Shown here one piece after another: positions 25,116 to 37,750 of a stretch of DNA of 64,000 nt; the stretch's first letter is position 1; the number at the start of each line of letters is the position of its first letter. The notes beneath the pieces are model-generated. The model did no database searches. It was not told where the DNA came from and saw only the letters and a list, made by a program, of their open reading frames with translations. The position numbers were made by a program, and so were the translations under genes. Source of the DNA: Streptomyces sp. B21-105 (GTDB lineage: Bacteria > Actinomycetota > Actinomycetes > Streptomycetales > Streptomycetaceae); contig NZ_JARUMJ010000001.1 of assembly GCF_036898465.1 (NCBI RefSeq), positions 8,308,001 to 8,372,000 of the forward strand, written 5' to 3'.

Positions 25116-25998
25116 GGGCGTCATCGACGCGCACCACCACGTGTGGGACCTCTCCGTCCGCGACCAGGACTGGATCACCGGACCGGAACTCGCCCCGCTG
25201 CGCCGCGACTTCCTGCTCGCCGACCTGGAGTCCGAGGCCCGGGCCTCCGGCGTCACCGCGACGGTCCTGATCCAGACGATCGACGTGCCGGAGGAAACGC
25301 CCGAGTTCCTGGCGTTGGCCCAGGACAGCGACCTGGTGGCCGGCGTCGTCGGCTGGATCGACCTGACCTCCTCAGATGCCGCCCGCGCGCTCGCGGTGCT
25401 GCGGGAGGGACCGGGCGGCGAGTACCTGGTGGGCATCCGACACCAGGTGCAGGGCGAATCCGACCCTCGCTGGCTGATGCGGCCGGACGTACGACGTGGG
25501 CTCGCCGCGGTGGCCGAGGCGGGGCTCGTGTACGACCTGGTCGTCAGGCCCCACCAGCTCGCGGCCGCGTATGAGACCGCCCGACTGCTTCCCGGCCTCA
25601 CCTTCGTACTCGATCACGCGGGCAAGCCCCCCATCGCCTCGGGCGAGCTGCGGCCGTGGGCGGACTCAGTTCGTCTGCTGGCCTCGCTGCCCAACACCGT
25701 CTGCAAGCTCTCCGGCATGGTGACCGAGGCCGACTGGGACCGGTGGAGCGTCGAGGACCTCCGGCCATACGCGGACACGATGCTGGACGTCTTCGGCCCG
25801 CGGCGGCTGATGTTCGGATCCGACTGGCCCGTCTGCCGGCTGGCCGCCACATACGCCGAAGTCATCTCCACCGCACGGGAGTTGATGGCCGCTCTCCGTC
25901 CCGACGAACAACACGAGGTCTTCACCGGAACCGCTCTGAGGACCTACGGCCTGACGTTCACCGGCTCACCGGCCGCTCAGGAAGCACCATGCGCATAG
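25087..25998 (+). CDS. Amidohydrolase-type sugar lactonase (probable L-fuconolactonase)
   Basis: A 303-residue metal-dependent hydrolase of the amidohydrolase/lactonase group. The metal-binding DAHHHVWDLS motif is at ~15, followed by GIRHQVQGESD, TFVLDHAGKPPIASG and MFGSDWPVC with the late Asp. These enzymes open sugar-acid lactones made by aldose dehydrogenases. GTG 25087 has GAGGAG at 25073-25078; ATG 25096 is the alternative. It overlaps the upstream dehydrogenase by 29 bases and the LutA-like relic by 10, so the genes were one operon. A close paralogue lies at 45447-46271. Confidence 0.9.
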   Translation: MTAMEGNTAEGVIDAHHHVWDLSVRDQDWITGPELAPLRRDFLLADLESEARASGVTATVLIQTIDVPEETPEFLALAQDSDLVAGVVGWIDLTSSDAARALAVLREGPGGEYLVGIRHQVQGESDPRWLMRPDVRRGLAAVAEAGLVYDLVVRPHQLAAAYETARLLPGLTFVLDHAGKPPIASGELRPWADSVRLLASLPNTVCKLSGMVTEADWDRWSVEDLRPYADTMLDVFGPRRLMFGSDWPVCRLAATYAEVISTARELMAALRPDEQHEVFTGTALRTYGLTFTGSPAAQEAPCA

Positions 25999-26223
25999 TT
26001 CCCTCCATCACCTGTTTCAACGACGTGATGTTCCCCCGCACCGGCCGCGCGGTGACCGAACTGCTGGAACGGCTCGGCCACCGTGGAGTTCCCGCAGGAC
26101 CAGACCTGCTGCCGCCAGACGCACTTCAACACCGGCTACCGCCCCGAGACCCTGCCCATGGTGCGCCGATTCGCGGAGGTCTTCGACGGCTACGACGCCG
26201 TGGTCACCCCTTCCGGCTCCTGA
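25989..26223 (+). pseudogene. LutA-like (CCG-domain) lactate-utilization gene, frameshifted and truncated
   Basis: ATG 25989 overlaps the lactonase stop. The frame gives ITCFNDVMFPRTGRAVTELL, typical of the N-terminus of the LutA/GlpC Fe-S oxidoreductase subunit. One base is missing near 26083, and the other frame continues EFPQDQTCC, HFNTGYRPETLPMVRRFAEV and TPSGS, then stops at 26221-26223 where the next Cys block should follow. About 70% of the protein and the usual LutB and LutC genes are absent. L-lactate oxidation would complete the fucose route, which ends in pyruvate and L-lactate. Confidence 0.75.
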
Positions 26224-26683
26224 CAGAGTCCGGCCACCTGAGCCACGTTGCGCGCCCAGATCGCCGACGGTCCTGCGACATCGGCGGGTTGTTCGCCGAC
26301 CGCAAGGAACAGTGGTTCTGACGAGGTGACTTCCCGGCCGGCTGAGATGACCCCGGCCAACGAGCTCTACGCCCGATGACTGCAGTTCGCCGCGTTCCGG
26401 CCGATAGGTCGCCGATCAGTCCGCGGCGGAACCGCCGAGCGCGGACAGCTCGGGCCCGAGACCGCCGGGACGCTGGACCGCCGGCCGGCGCCGGGCCGAG
26501 CGGTGAAGTCTCGGGCGGTGTTCGGCACCGGGCTGCCGTGCCGTCTTCGTCGACACCTCGGGAAACCGCCGCCGCGCATACTGCTCACGCCTGTGCGCCA
26601 TGCGGGTCCACGTGTCCGCGCACCGCGATCGCAAGCGGCGGCCGCAAGGCCATCCACGTCGACCGTGCCGTTCCCGCCGGAGT
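26224..26683. other. Gene-free stretch after the fucose island
   Basis: No intact gene is seen. One plus-strand frame ends DIGGLFADRKEQWF at TGA 26320-26322 and may be the tail of another lost gene. The rest, up to the end of the minus-strand deacetylase, has no recognisable motif, hairpin or repeat. Confidence 0.4.
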
Positions 26684-28141
26684 TCAAAGGGTTGCGCGCA
26701 GGTGGCTGACGGTGACGAAGTGGTAGCCGCGGGCGGTGAGGGTGCGCAGGATCTCGGGGACGGCGGCGACCGAGGTGGGGTGGATGTCGTGGATCAGGAC
26801 GACGTCGTTGGGTTCGGCCTGGGAGATGACGGTCCGGGCGACCTTGGCCGGGTCGTGGGTCTTCCAGTCCAGGGTGTCCATGTCCCACAGGACGGGGGAG
26901 AGGCTGGTGGCCGCCTTGACCTCGTCGTCGATCGCGCCGTACGGCGGGCGGAACAGTGTCGGCTCCTTGCCGGTCGCGTCCTTGATCGCCGTGGTGGTGC
27001 GCTCCAGCTGGGAGCGGATCTGGGCTGGGGTGAGATTGGTGAGGACCGGGTGGTTCCAGGAGTGGTTGGCGACCTCGTGGCCGGACTTCATCTCGGCGCG
27101 GACGATGTCCGGGTGGGTGGCGACGTTCTGGCCGACGACGAAGAAGGTGGCGCGCGCCTTGTACTGGGCGAGGTTTTTGAGCAGCGTTCCCGTCTCGGGG
27201 GCGGCGGGGCCGTCGTCGAAGGTCAGGGCGATGCACTTGGCCTTGGAGCAGTCCGTGGTGTCCTCGCCCGGGTCCGGCTGGGCGGCGACGGCCGGGGCGG
27301 GTGTGCGGGTGCCACCGAGGTCGAGCTTGTCGTCCGGGTCGGTGGTCTCCGCCTGGGCGCGGCTGCCGAAGTCGGACAGCCACGGGGTGACGATCGCCCT
27401 GGGGAGGGTGACAGAGATGCGGCCGGCAGGGGGGAGGCCGACCGTGTCCCGGTCGAAGTCCACCCTCAGATCTCCGTCGGCGGTGAAGGCCATGTCGTCC
27501 AGGTAGGAGTCCCGGTACTCCCGGTCGCCGAGCGCCGCGTCGACGCTCTCGGGAGTGACCCCTTCCCGCTTCTCCAGGCCCTTCTTCAGGGCCGAGACGA
27601 AGGTGTCACGGGAACCGTCCGCGATGAGCCCGGGGGAGGGCCGGTACTTCTTGGCGGCGCCGTCGTACCAGTACGTCCTGGTGCCTATGCCGTCCGCGTT
27701 CGACGTACGGTCGACTGTCGTCAGCCGGACGCCCAGCACGTCGCCGGAGGCCACGAGGAACGAGAAGCTGACGTTCAGCTCGGGGCCCTCCGACCCGTCC
27801 GCGCCGCCGCAGCTCGGCGGGCCGCCGATGTCCTCGCCGAGGAAGCCCGCGAGGCGCACCTCCACGTCCCTTTTCATCGCGGCCGTCATCGCCCCGGCGC
27901 CGGGGACGTCCGGGTAGCTCGTAGCCCAGGGGCACGAACGGTCGGTGCTGCTGTCGCTGACGATGTTCACGCCCTTGAGCTTGCTCAGGTCGACCTGGGT
28001 GCCGGTGCCGTTGCCTCGGGTCCGGGACGGGTTGTCCGCGGAGGGCGCGGAGTCCGCCGGGGAGGAGCCGGTGGAGCAGGCGCCCGTGAGGGCGAGCGAG
28101 CCGAGCAGGAAAAGCACGGGGGCGAGGGCGTGTCGAGGCAT
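26684..28141 (-). CDS. Polysaccharide deacetylase lipoprotein (NodB domain)
   Basis: A 485-residue lipoprotein with a lipobox at LALTGACSTG. Residues ~50-270 form an RsiV/DUF3298-like region (SFSFLVASGDVLGVRLTTVD). A NodB deacetylase domain follows: LTFDDGPAAPETG, ATFFVVGQN, the metal-binding HSWNHP, FRPPYGAID, WDMDTLDW and VLIHDIH. It would remove N-acetyl groups from peptidoglycan or another cell-wall glycan outside the membrane. The start at 28141 is chosen because it begins the signal sequence. It is a single gene, divergent from an apparently empty stretch. Confidence 0.9.
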   Translation of the reverse strand: MPRHALAPVLFLLGSLALTGACSTGSSPADSAPSADNPSRTRGNGTGTQVDLSKLKGVNIVSDSSTDRSCPWATSYPDVPGAGAMTAAMKRDVEVRLAGFLGEDIGGPPSCGGADGSEGPELNVSFSFLVASGDVLGVRLTTVDRTSNADGIGTRTYWYDGAAKKYRPSPGLIADGSRDTFVSALKKGLEKREGVTPESVDAALGDREYRDSYLDDMAFTADGDLRVDFDRDTVGLPPAGRISVTLPRAIVTPWLSDFGSRAQAETTDPDDKLDLGGTRTPAPAVAAQPDPGEDTTDCSKAKCIALTFDDGPAAPETGTLLKNLAQYKARATFFVVGQNVATHPDIVRAEMKSGHEVANHSWNHPVLTNLTPAQIRSQLERTTTAIKDATGKEPTLFRPPYGAIDDEVKAATSLSPVLWDMDTLDWKTHDPAKVARTVISQAEPNDVVLIHDIHPTSVAAVPEILRTLTARGYHFVTVSHLRATL

Positions 28142-29041
28142 ACGTGAACCTGGGTCCGTGAGGTGCCGGGGGCATGAGTGCGGGCGTGCGGTGCACGAGC
28201 TGTCGCGGCGCTGCGACGTCCCGCTGCGGGTGCCTTGCGATGGGCAAGAGCTTTCTTTTTGCCGGGTCAAGCTATGTTTTCGGCCGGTCTCCCGCAATCC
28301 TCTTGGCCGCCGCCGGAGCGGATGTGACCACTCTCTCTCCGGCCAAGCTGCCGGGCGCCCCATGCATCGCGCGAGGAGACGCCCGAGTCGTGCTGTGGGA
28401 GCGGCCCACGCACGGGTTCAGCGGTCCGGTGGAGCTGCTGACCGGTCCGTGGACGCCCAAGACTCTGACGCAGTCCGATGGGCCCCCCGTCACCGTGCCC
28501 CCGATCGCTGCCCGAGGTCCTCCCACCCCCGGGCCTGCGGTCGGGCTCACCACCGCCACACTCGTGGTGCGACGGCCACCGATCGACACGTCACACCGTC
28601 CGGGGCCATTTCGTCATTCCGTGCGGACGCGGTGAAGCTGCCGAACGGCGACTGGCTGGACCGCCGACTGTCAGCCATCACACAGCTCGTCGCCGGCGGC
28701 CACCACGACGCGCACCGCGAGTCTCTGCCGCCTGTCGTGCCGTAGTCGGAAAGGCGGGCCGGGCCTGTTGGAGCGAAGCCGAGAGGGGCGGGGGAGGCGT
28801 AGACCCTGCCGGTCCGCTGGTTGACGGCGAGACCCGCCGGCCGGGCACCCTCGACGGTGCCCGCTCCTTCTCCTTGCAGATACGCATCCCCAGCCCCCCA
28901 TGGTGGTCGGCGAGGCTGGGAGTCTGGTCCGCACGTGGAGAGGGCCGCGACCGGGTGTCGTGACCCTCGCTCGGGGCCCTGCGTGGAGCAGGCCCTGTTT
29001 CCACCGGGGTGGCCGGGGGACTCAGCGGGATCCGCTGTTGG
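28142..29041. other. 900-bp stretch without a recognisable gene
   Basis: Open frames here lack coherent codon usage or motifs. AT-rich patches at 28250-28290 (CTTTCTTTTTGCC) could be promoter elements for the deacetylase on the minus strand. GGGCACC and GGTGCCC (28844-28863) form a 7-bp hairpin. A plus-strand segment (AAGADVTTLSPAKLPGAP) has some gene-like character but no family could be named. Confidence 0.35.
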
Positions 29042-29320
29042 TCAGTCCTTGCCGGTGAGCCGCCAGATCTTGTTCTTCTTGGTGGTCAGGGTGCTGCCGG
29101 TGTCGCATGTCCATTGGTGGATGAGGGTGCGGGGCGCGGTGGAGATGGTGCTGACGTCGACGCACTCGCTGCTGTTCACGGCGACGAGCTGGTGGTCGTG
29201 GCTGTTGCCGAGCGCGGTCACCGTGCTCAGCTTGAACCGCTGGTTGGTGCCCCCGTGGCAGGTCCACTGCTGGACGGCGGCGCCGTTGGCGGTGGAGTAG
29301 TAACCGGCGATCCGCCGCTA
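29042..29320 (-). pseudogene. Ricin-B lectin domain remnant
   Basis: The minus strand reads GYYSTANGAAVQQWTCHGGT, NQRFKLSTV, NSSECVDVST and IHQWTCDTGSTLTTKKNKIW, with a stop at 29042-29044. These are QxW-type repeats of a CBM13/ricin-B beta-trefoil. The upstream catalytic part of the secreted enzyme is missing: beyond ~29320 the frames are unrelated. It is a relic of a second secreted glycoside-binding protein near the island. Confidence 0.7.
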
Positions 29321-29729
29321 TGTTGCCGCGCTGCTTCGGCCACTCGAATTCATGGAGCTGTGGGCGCCTCCTCCTTTGAGACGGGATACGAGGGGCCTGG
29401 GCCGGCTGACCCATGGCGGTGCGTAGTCCGACTTCCGGTCGAGCGCCTTCGCTGCTGACTGCCGTCCAGACCGTCCGCGTGACGGTGATCACGGACGTCC
29501 TTCGGGGGGTGCTGCGTAGGCTTGGGCCGTCGCCACGGCGGGGTCCGCGAGAGGTGGCGAAGCCCTCCTCCAGTCACCTGACGAGGCGTCAGGAAAGTCA
29601 GCGAGTGGTCAGCATGAGTCCTGAATAACCTTTGGACAGCTGCCCGAACATGCGACTCGTTGTAGGGTGTCGAAACAGCCCTTGACCTGCAAAAACGCAG
29701 GCAGGGAGCCTACTTGTGGGAGTGCCCCG
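29321..29729. other. Intergenic region upstream of panD
   Basis: No gene is seen. The 100 bases before panD contain TTGACC (about 29681) and CCTGC-AAAAAC-GCAGG (29685-29700), a short inverted repeat that may be a promoter or leader element for panD. The rest is unassigned. Confidence 0.35.
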
Positions 29730-30149
29730 ATGTTGCGTACCATGTTCAAGTCCAAGATCCACCGTGCCACCGTCACCCAGGCCGACCTGCACTACGTGGG
29801 ATCGGTGACCATCGACGCCGACCTGTTGGACGCCGCCGATCTGCTGCCGGGCGAGCTCGTGCACATCGTCGACATCGCCAACGGGGCGCGGCTGGAGACG
29901 TACGTCATCGAAGGGGAGCGCGGCTCCGGTGTCGTCGGCATCAACGGCGCCGCCGCGCATCTCGTGCACCCCGGTGACCTGGTGATCATCATCAGTTACG
30001 CTCAGGTGACCGACGCCGAGGCGCGGGCACTGGAGCCGCGGATCGTGCACGTGGACGGTGACAACCGGATCGTGGCCCTGGGGGCCGACCCCTCGGAGCC
30101 GGTACCGGGCACCGACCAGGAGCGCAGCCCGCACGCGGTGTCGGTCTGA
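29730..30149 (+). CDS. panD: Aspartate 1-decarboxylase
   Basis: A 139-residue pyruvoyl-dependent enzyme that makes beta-alanine from L-aspartate for pantothenate and CoA. It starts [20 protein letters not shown]. The self-cleavage site is Gly-Ser in HYVGSVTID, where Ser25 becomes the pyruvoyl group. [20 protein letters not shown] and [11 protein letters not shown] complete the double-psi barrel. The length is normal for actinobacteria, with a short charged tail. It is followed by the acetyltransferase gene 40 bp downstream. In some bacteria a GNAT protein promotes PanD maturation, but this neighbour is of a different small type. Confidence 0.95.
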   Translation: MLRTMFKSKIHRATVTQADLHYVGSVTIDADLLDAADLLPGELVHIVDIANGARLETYVIEGERGSGVVGINGAAAHLVHPGDLVIIISYAQVTDAEARALEPRIVHVDGDNRIVALGADPSEPVPGTDQERSPHAVSV

Positions 30150-30188
30150 CCGAAGCCGTCAGCGCAGTCACCGCACCGGGAGAGCCCC

Positions 30189-30536
30189 ATGAGCGACATC
30201 GAGATCCGCGACGACCGGGCGGCGGGCCGCCTCGAAGCCGTCGGCGACGGCGGTGAAGTCGTCGGCCGTATCGAGTACTTCGTCCTCGACTCGCCCGCTG
30301 CCGCCCTGGTGCCGGTGCACACCGTCGTCGAACCCGCGCACGAGGGCAAGGGCATCGCGGGGTCGCTGGCGCGCGAGCTGTACGCCCTGGCCGCGCGCGA
30401 CGGCGTCCCGGTGGCGCCGCTGTGCCCGTACGTCGTGAAGTGGGCCGCACGCCACCCCGAGGAGGCTCCGGCCGCGGACCCCGGGCTGCTGAGCGCCGCG
30501 AAGGACTGGCTGCGCGCCCACCCCGGCAGGCTCTGA
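30189..30536 (+). CDS. Small GNAT-type N-acetyltransferase (YjdJ-like)
   Basis: A 115-residue minimal acetyltransferase of the COG2388/YjdJ group. VGRIEYFVLDS and VPVHTVVEPAHEGKGIAGSL carry the acetyl-CoA pyrophosphate-binding loop, and VAPLCPYVVKWAARHPE is the conserved Cys/Tyr-containing end. The substrate is unknown. ATG 30189 follows GGGAG. It is likely co-transcribed with panD. Confidence 0.85.
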   Translation: MSDIEIRDDRAAGRLEAVGDGGEVVGRIEYFVLDSPAAALVPVHTVVEPAHEGKGIAGSLARELYALAARDGVPVAPLCPYVVKWAARHPEEAPAADPGLLSAAKDWLRAHPGRL

Positions 30537-30867
30537 CCTTCGCGCCCAGGCCCCGTCGGTCTGTCCTTCGGCGGCTCGCGAGCCGGGCGCGCCCGCGATG
30601 CGGGTGGCCTGCCGTCGCACGGCGATCGCGGCGATCGGGGCGTGGGCGGCGATCGGGGCTTGGGTGGCGTCACCGGTGGTCCGAGCCGAATGCGGTCCCC
30701 GATGGGGCGGCCTGCGCACGGCCTCCGCCGGCCGTGGGCCCCGTCGTCCGCTCGGGCGCCGTAGGGGTGACGGTCGGGCGGGGCCGGCCGGGTGAGTGTG
30801 CGGGGCGGGCCCGGGTACGCGGGGGAGTAGTTCCACAGCCAAGCCCCGCAAGCGGCCGGAGGACACG
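30537..30867. other. Intergenic region with short direct repeats
   Basis: No gene is seen. GGCGATCGGGGC(G/T)TGGG is repeated in tandem at about 30629-30670, preceded by a related GGCGATCGC unit. No strong promoter or terminator stands out before the small proline-rich gene. Confidence 0.4.
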
Positions 30868-31107
30868 ATGAGCGACCCGTACCCCGACCCCGTCCCGCCC
30901 GGGCCGACGCCAGGCCCCGACCCGGTACTTCCGGATCCCTTCCCGAGCCCGGTGCCCACGCCCGAACCGCAGCCACCCGGCCCACAACCGCCCGGCCCGG
31001 ATCCGGCACCGCCCCCGCGGCCCGGGCCGCCGGACCCGTCGCCGTCCCCGATCCCGCCGGGGCCGGAGCCGGTCCCCAGCCCGGAACCCGGGCCGCCCCT
31101 GACCTGA
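30868..31107 (+). CDS. Proline-rich small protein
   Basis: A 79-residue protein, roughly half proline, beginning MSDPYPDPVPPGPTPGPDP and continuing with repeated (P/G)PxP units and acidic residues. There is no signal peptide or membrane segment. GGAGGA lies six bases before ATG 30868, which supports translation. Similar short Pro-rich proteins are common in Streptomyces, with no known function. The composition alone could mislead, but the ribosome site and clean stop favour a real gene. Confidence 0.65.
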   Translation: MSDPYPDPVPPGPTPGPDPVLPDPFPSPVPTPEPQPPGPQPPGPDPAPPPRPGPPDPSPSPIPPGPEPVPSPEPGPPLT

Positions 31108-31111
31108 CGCG

Positions 31112-31147
31112 GCGGCGGTGGGCGGCCCCGGCGCCGCTCACCGCCGC
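31112..31147 (+). terminator. Hairpin after the proline-rich gene
   Basis: GCGGCGGTG (31112-31120) pairs with CACCGCCGC (31139-31147) around an 18-base, itself GC-rich, loop, directly after the stop codon. Confidence 0.55.
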
Positions 31148-31157
31148 CACCCGACGG

Positions 31158-31186
31158 GCCGTTCCCGCACTGCTCCCGGGAACGGC
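31158..31186 (-). terminator. Hairpin after gnd
   Basis: GCCGTTCCCG (31158-31167) pairs exactly with CGGGAACGGC (31177-31186), two bases beyond the gnd stop codon on the minus strand. Confidence 0.75.
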
Positions 31187-31188
31187 GT

Positions 31189-35445
<4,257 letters not shown>

Positions 35446-35672
35446 GAGCTGCTCCTCTGCGTGAGGCGGGGGCACTCGGCCCGGCGCGGCGAACGGTCGG
35501 CTCTCATAACCAACACGATGCCTTGTCGATCTGTTCCCGTCGTCGTCCCTGAGCACGCATTGGGTCCTACTGCCGATGGAGTACGACGGGCCCTGCGTCC
35601 TCCCTCAGGCGGGTGACGGACCAGGGATCCCCCTGACCCCGGCCCCTACCCGCCTTGGTACTACTGCACTTC

Positions 35673-36482
35673 GTGGACCTCGACCCCGAACTCGCCCTGC
35701 TCCGCCCGCTGGGCGGCTTCTTCACCCTGCGCACCCCACTAGGGAGCCCAGGAGAGCCCGACCGGCCCCTGCCCACCCTCGAGCAGGCCTACGTGCTGGC
35801 TCCTGCGCAGGCCCTGACAAAAGCTCCAGGTCGTTCCGGAGCGGGCCTTCACGACGATCCGCTGGCCTTTCGTGTCCGAAAGGTGACCCGCGCGCTGCGG
35901 GCCCCCGAGGAGCGGATCGGCGCGTCGGTGGCGCAGCAGGGGCTGGCGGCCCGGCTGTGGTCGGTCGCCCTGGGCTGTGCCGCCCTGTACGGGCGCGTTC
36001 CCGACCTCGCCCCCGGGTTGCTGCGCTGGGACCCGGACGCGGGCGCTCCGGACGACCTGTGGCTGACGCGGGTGCGGGCCCGTCCCGAGGGCCCGGCGGG
36101 CGTGCCTCGCACCGTGGCCGAGGCCGTGGCGGTGACCGTCCTGGAGGATCACCTCGAACCCCTCGCCTCGGCCCTGCGCGCCCGCTGTCCGGTCGCGCCC
36201 GGCCTGCTGCGCGGCAACGCCGCCTCCGCCCTGGCCGCGACGGCCCGTCTGCTGGGCCGGTGGGCGGACGAGCACAGCCGTCCCGACGTCGCCGCACGCA
36301 CGCGTGCTCTCACCGCGGCGCTCCTCGCCCACCCCCTCCTCGCGGACACCGGCACGCTGTCCGACGGCGTCTTCCGCCGCCGCAGCTGCTGCCTGTACTA
36401 CCGGGTCCCCGGCGGTGGCCTCTGCGGCGACTGTTGCTTCACACGGCCCCCGCGCTCTTCCCCGCGCCACCCGTCTGGGTGA
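35673..36482 (+). CDS. FhuF-like (2Fe-2S) iron-reductase family protein
   Basis: A ~269-residue protein with the C-terminal FhuF cluster motif CCLYYRVPGGGLCGDCC, whose paired cysteines bind a [2Fe-2S] centre. The family includes ferric-siderophore reductases. The body (VRKVTRALRAPEERIGAS, SVAQQGLAARLWSVALGCAA) is typical of Streptomyces relatives. The start is uncertain: GTG 35673 begins VDLDPELALLRPLGGFF, TTG 35655 would add six residues, and a stop at about 35637 limits further extension. No ribosome site is clear. It lies just upstream of the glycogen genes but need not be linked to them. Confidence 0.8.
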   Translation: MDLDPELALLRPLGGFFTLRTPLGSPGEPDRPLPTLEQAYVLAPAQALTKAPGRSGAGLHDDPLAFRVRKVTRALRAPEERIGASVAQQGLAARLWSVALGCAALYGRVPDLAPGLLRWDPDAGAPDDLWLTRVRARPEGPAGVPRTVAEAVAVTVLEDHLEPLASALRARCPVAPGLLRGNAASALAATARLLGRWADEHSRPDVAARTRALTAALLAHPLLADTGTLSDGVFRRRSCCLYYRVPGGGLCGDCCFTRPPRSSPRHPSG

Positions 36483-36544
36483 CCATGAAGGGAGTCGGCT
36501 GCCGAGACCGGCCGCCGAGACTGGCCTGAGACTGGGGGTTCCGG

Positions 36545-37696
36545 GTGCGAGTAGGCCTGCTGACCCGGGAGTATCCCCCGGACGTGTACGGCGGCGCGGG
36601 CGTCCATGTGGAGTTCCTCGCCCGCGAGTTGCGCCGGCTGATCGACCTCGACGTGCACTGCTGGGGCGAGGGCCGCACGGACGGGGTACGGCGCCACCGG
36701 CCGTGGTCCGCGCTGGACGGCGCCAACGACGCGCTGCGCACCTTCTCGGTCGACCTCGCGATGGCGGCCGCCCTCGAAGGGCGTGAACTCGTCCACTCCC
36801 ACACCTGGTACGCGAACCTCGCGGGTCATCTCGCCAAGCAGCTGTACGGCGTCCCGCACGTGGTGACCGCGCACTCGCTGGAGCCGCTGCGGCCCTGGAA
36901 GGCCGAGCAACTCGGCGGCGGCTACGCCTTGTCGAGCTGGGCCGAGCGGACCGCGGTGGAGGCCGCCGACGCGGTGATCGCCGTCTCCGGCGCGATGCGC
37001 GAGGACATCCTCGCCTGCTATCCCTCGCTCGCCCCGGACCGGGTCCACGTCGTGCACAACGGCATCGACACGGTGCTCTACCGGCCCGACCGGGGCACGG
37101 ACGCGCTCACCCGGATCGGCCTCGACCCGGACCGGCCGTTCGTGCTGTTCGTCGGCCGGATCACCCGGCAGAAGGGCGTGCCCCATCTGCTGCGCGCGGT
37201 ACGGGACATCGATCCCGCGGCGCAGGTCGTGCTGTGCGCGGGGGCCCCCGACACCCCCGAGATCGAACAGGAGTTCCGCGACCTCTTCGCCGAACTGCGC
37301 GCATCCCGCGACGGGGTGCACTGGATCCCGAAGATGCTGCCGCGCCCCGAGGTGATCCAACTCCTCACGCACGCCGCCGTGTTCGTCTGCCCGTCGGTGT
37401 ACGAACCGCTGGGCATAGTCAACCTGGAGGCGATGGCCTGCGGGACCCCGGTGGTCGCCTCCCGGGTCGGCGGGATCCCCGAGGTCGTCGAGGACGGGGT
37501 GACGGGCCGGCTCGTGACCGTCGACGAGGATTTCGAGGCGAACCTCGCGGGCGCGCTGGACGAGATCCTCGGCGACCCGGCGGCCGCGGCGCGGATGGGC
37601 GAGGCCGGGCGGGCCCGTGCGGTGGGGGAGTTCGGCTGGGACGCAGTGGCCCGGCGGACGGTCCGGTTGTACGAGGAGATCGTCGAACAGGCGTAG
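36545..37696 (+). CDS. glgA: Glycosyltransferase GT4, glycogen synthase GlgA / maltose-1-phosphate synthase GlgM
   Basis: A 383-residue GT-B glycosyltransferase. The N-domain starts RVGLLTREYPPDVYGGAGVH, with the Lys/Gly-rich acceptor loop and HSHTWYANLAGHLAK. The C-domain has FVGRITRQKGVPHLLRA and the nucleotide-sugar motif CPSVYEPLGIVNLEAMACGT. The actinobacterial form of this protein uses ADP-glucose and is now thought to make maltose 1-phosphate (GlgM). The glgC gene, which supplies ADP-glucose, follows 54 bp downstream in the same direction. The start is GTG 36545. Confidence 0.9.
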   Translation: MRVGLLTREYPPDVYGGAGVHVEFLARELRRLIDLDVHCWGEGRTDGVRRHRPWSALDGANDALRTFSVDLAMAAALEGRELVHSHTWYANLAGHLAKQLYGVPHVVTAHSLEPLRPWKAEQLGGGYALSSWAERTAVEAADAVIAVSGAMREDILACYPSLAPDRVHVVHNGIDTVLYRPDRGTDALTRIGLDPDRPFVLFVGRITRQKGVPHLLRAVRDIDPAAQVVLCAGAPDTPEIEQEFRDLFAELRASRDGVHWIPKMLPRPEVIQLLTHAAVFVCPSVYEPLGIVNLEAMACGTPVVASRVGGIPEVVEDGVTGRLVTVDEDFEANLAGALDEILGDPAAAARMGEAGRARAVGEFGWDAVARRTVRLYEEIVEQA

Positions 37697-37750
37697 GGAG
37701 CCCCGCGCCGGGGCAGCCATGGGTATCCGACCAGGGTGAGGAGAGCGGCC

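Noticed and set aside
28174..28635. Possible 153-codon gene on the plus strand
   Set aside because: Codon bias is weak and no family motif is visible. A fragment (AAGADVTTLSPAKLPGAP) slightly recalls CoA-transferases, but not enough to support a call.
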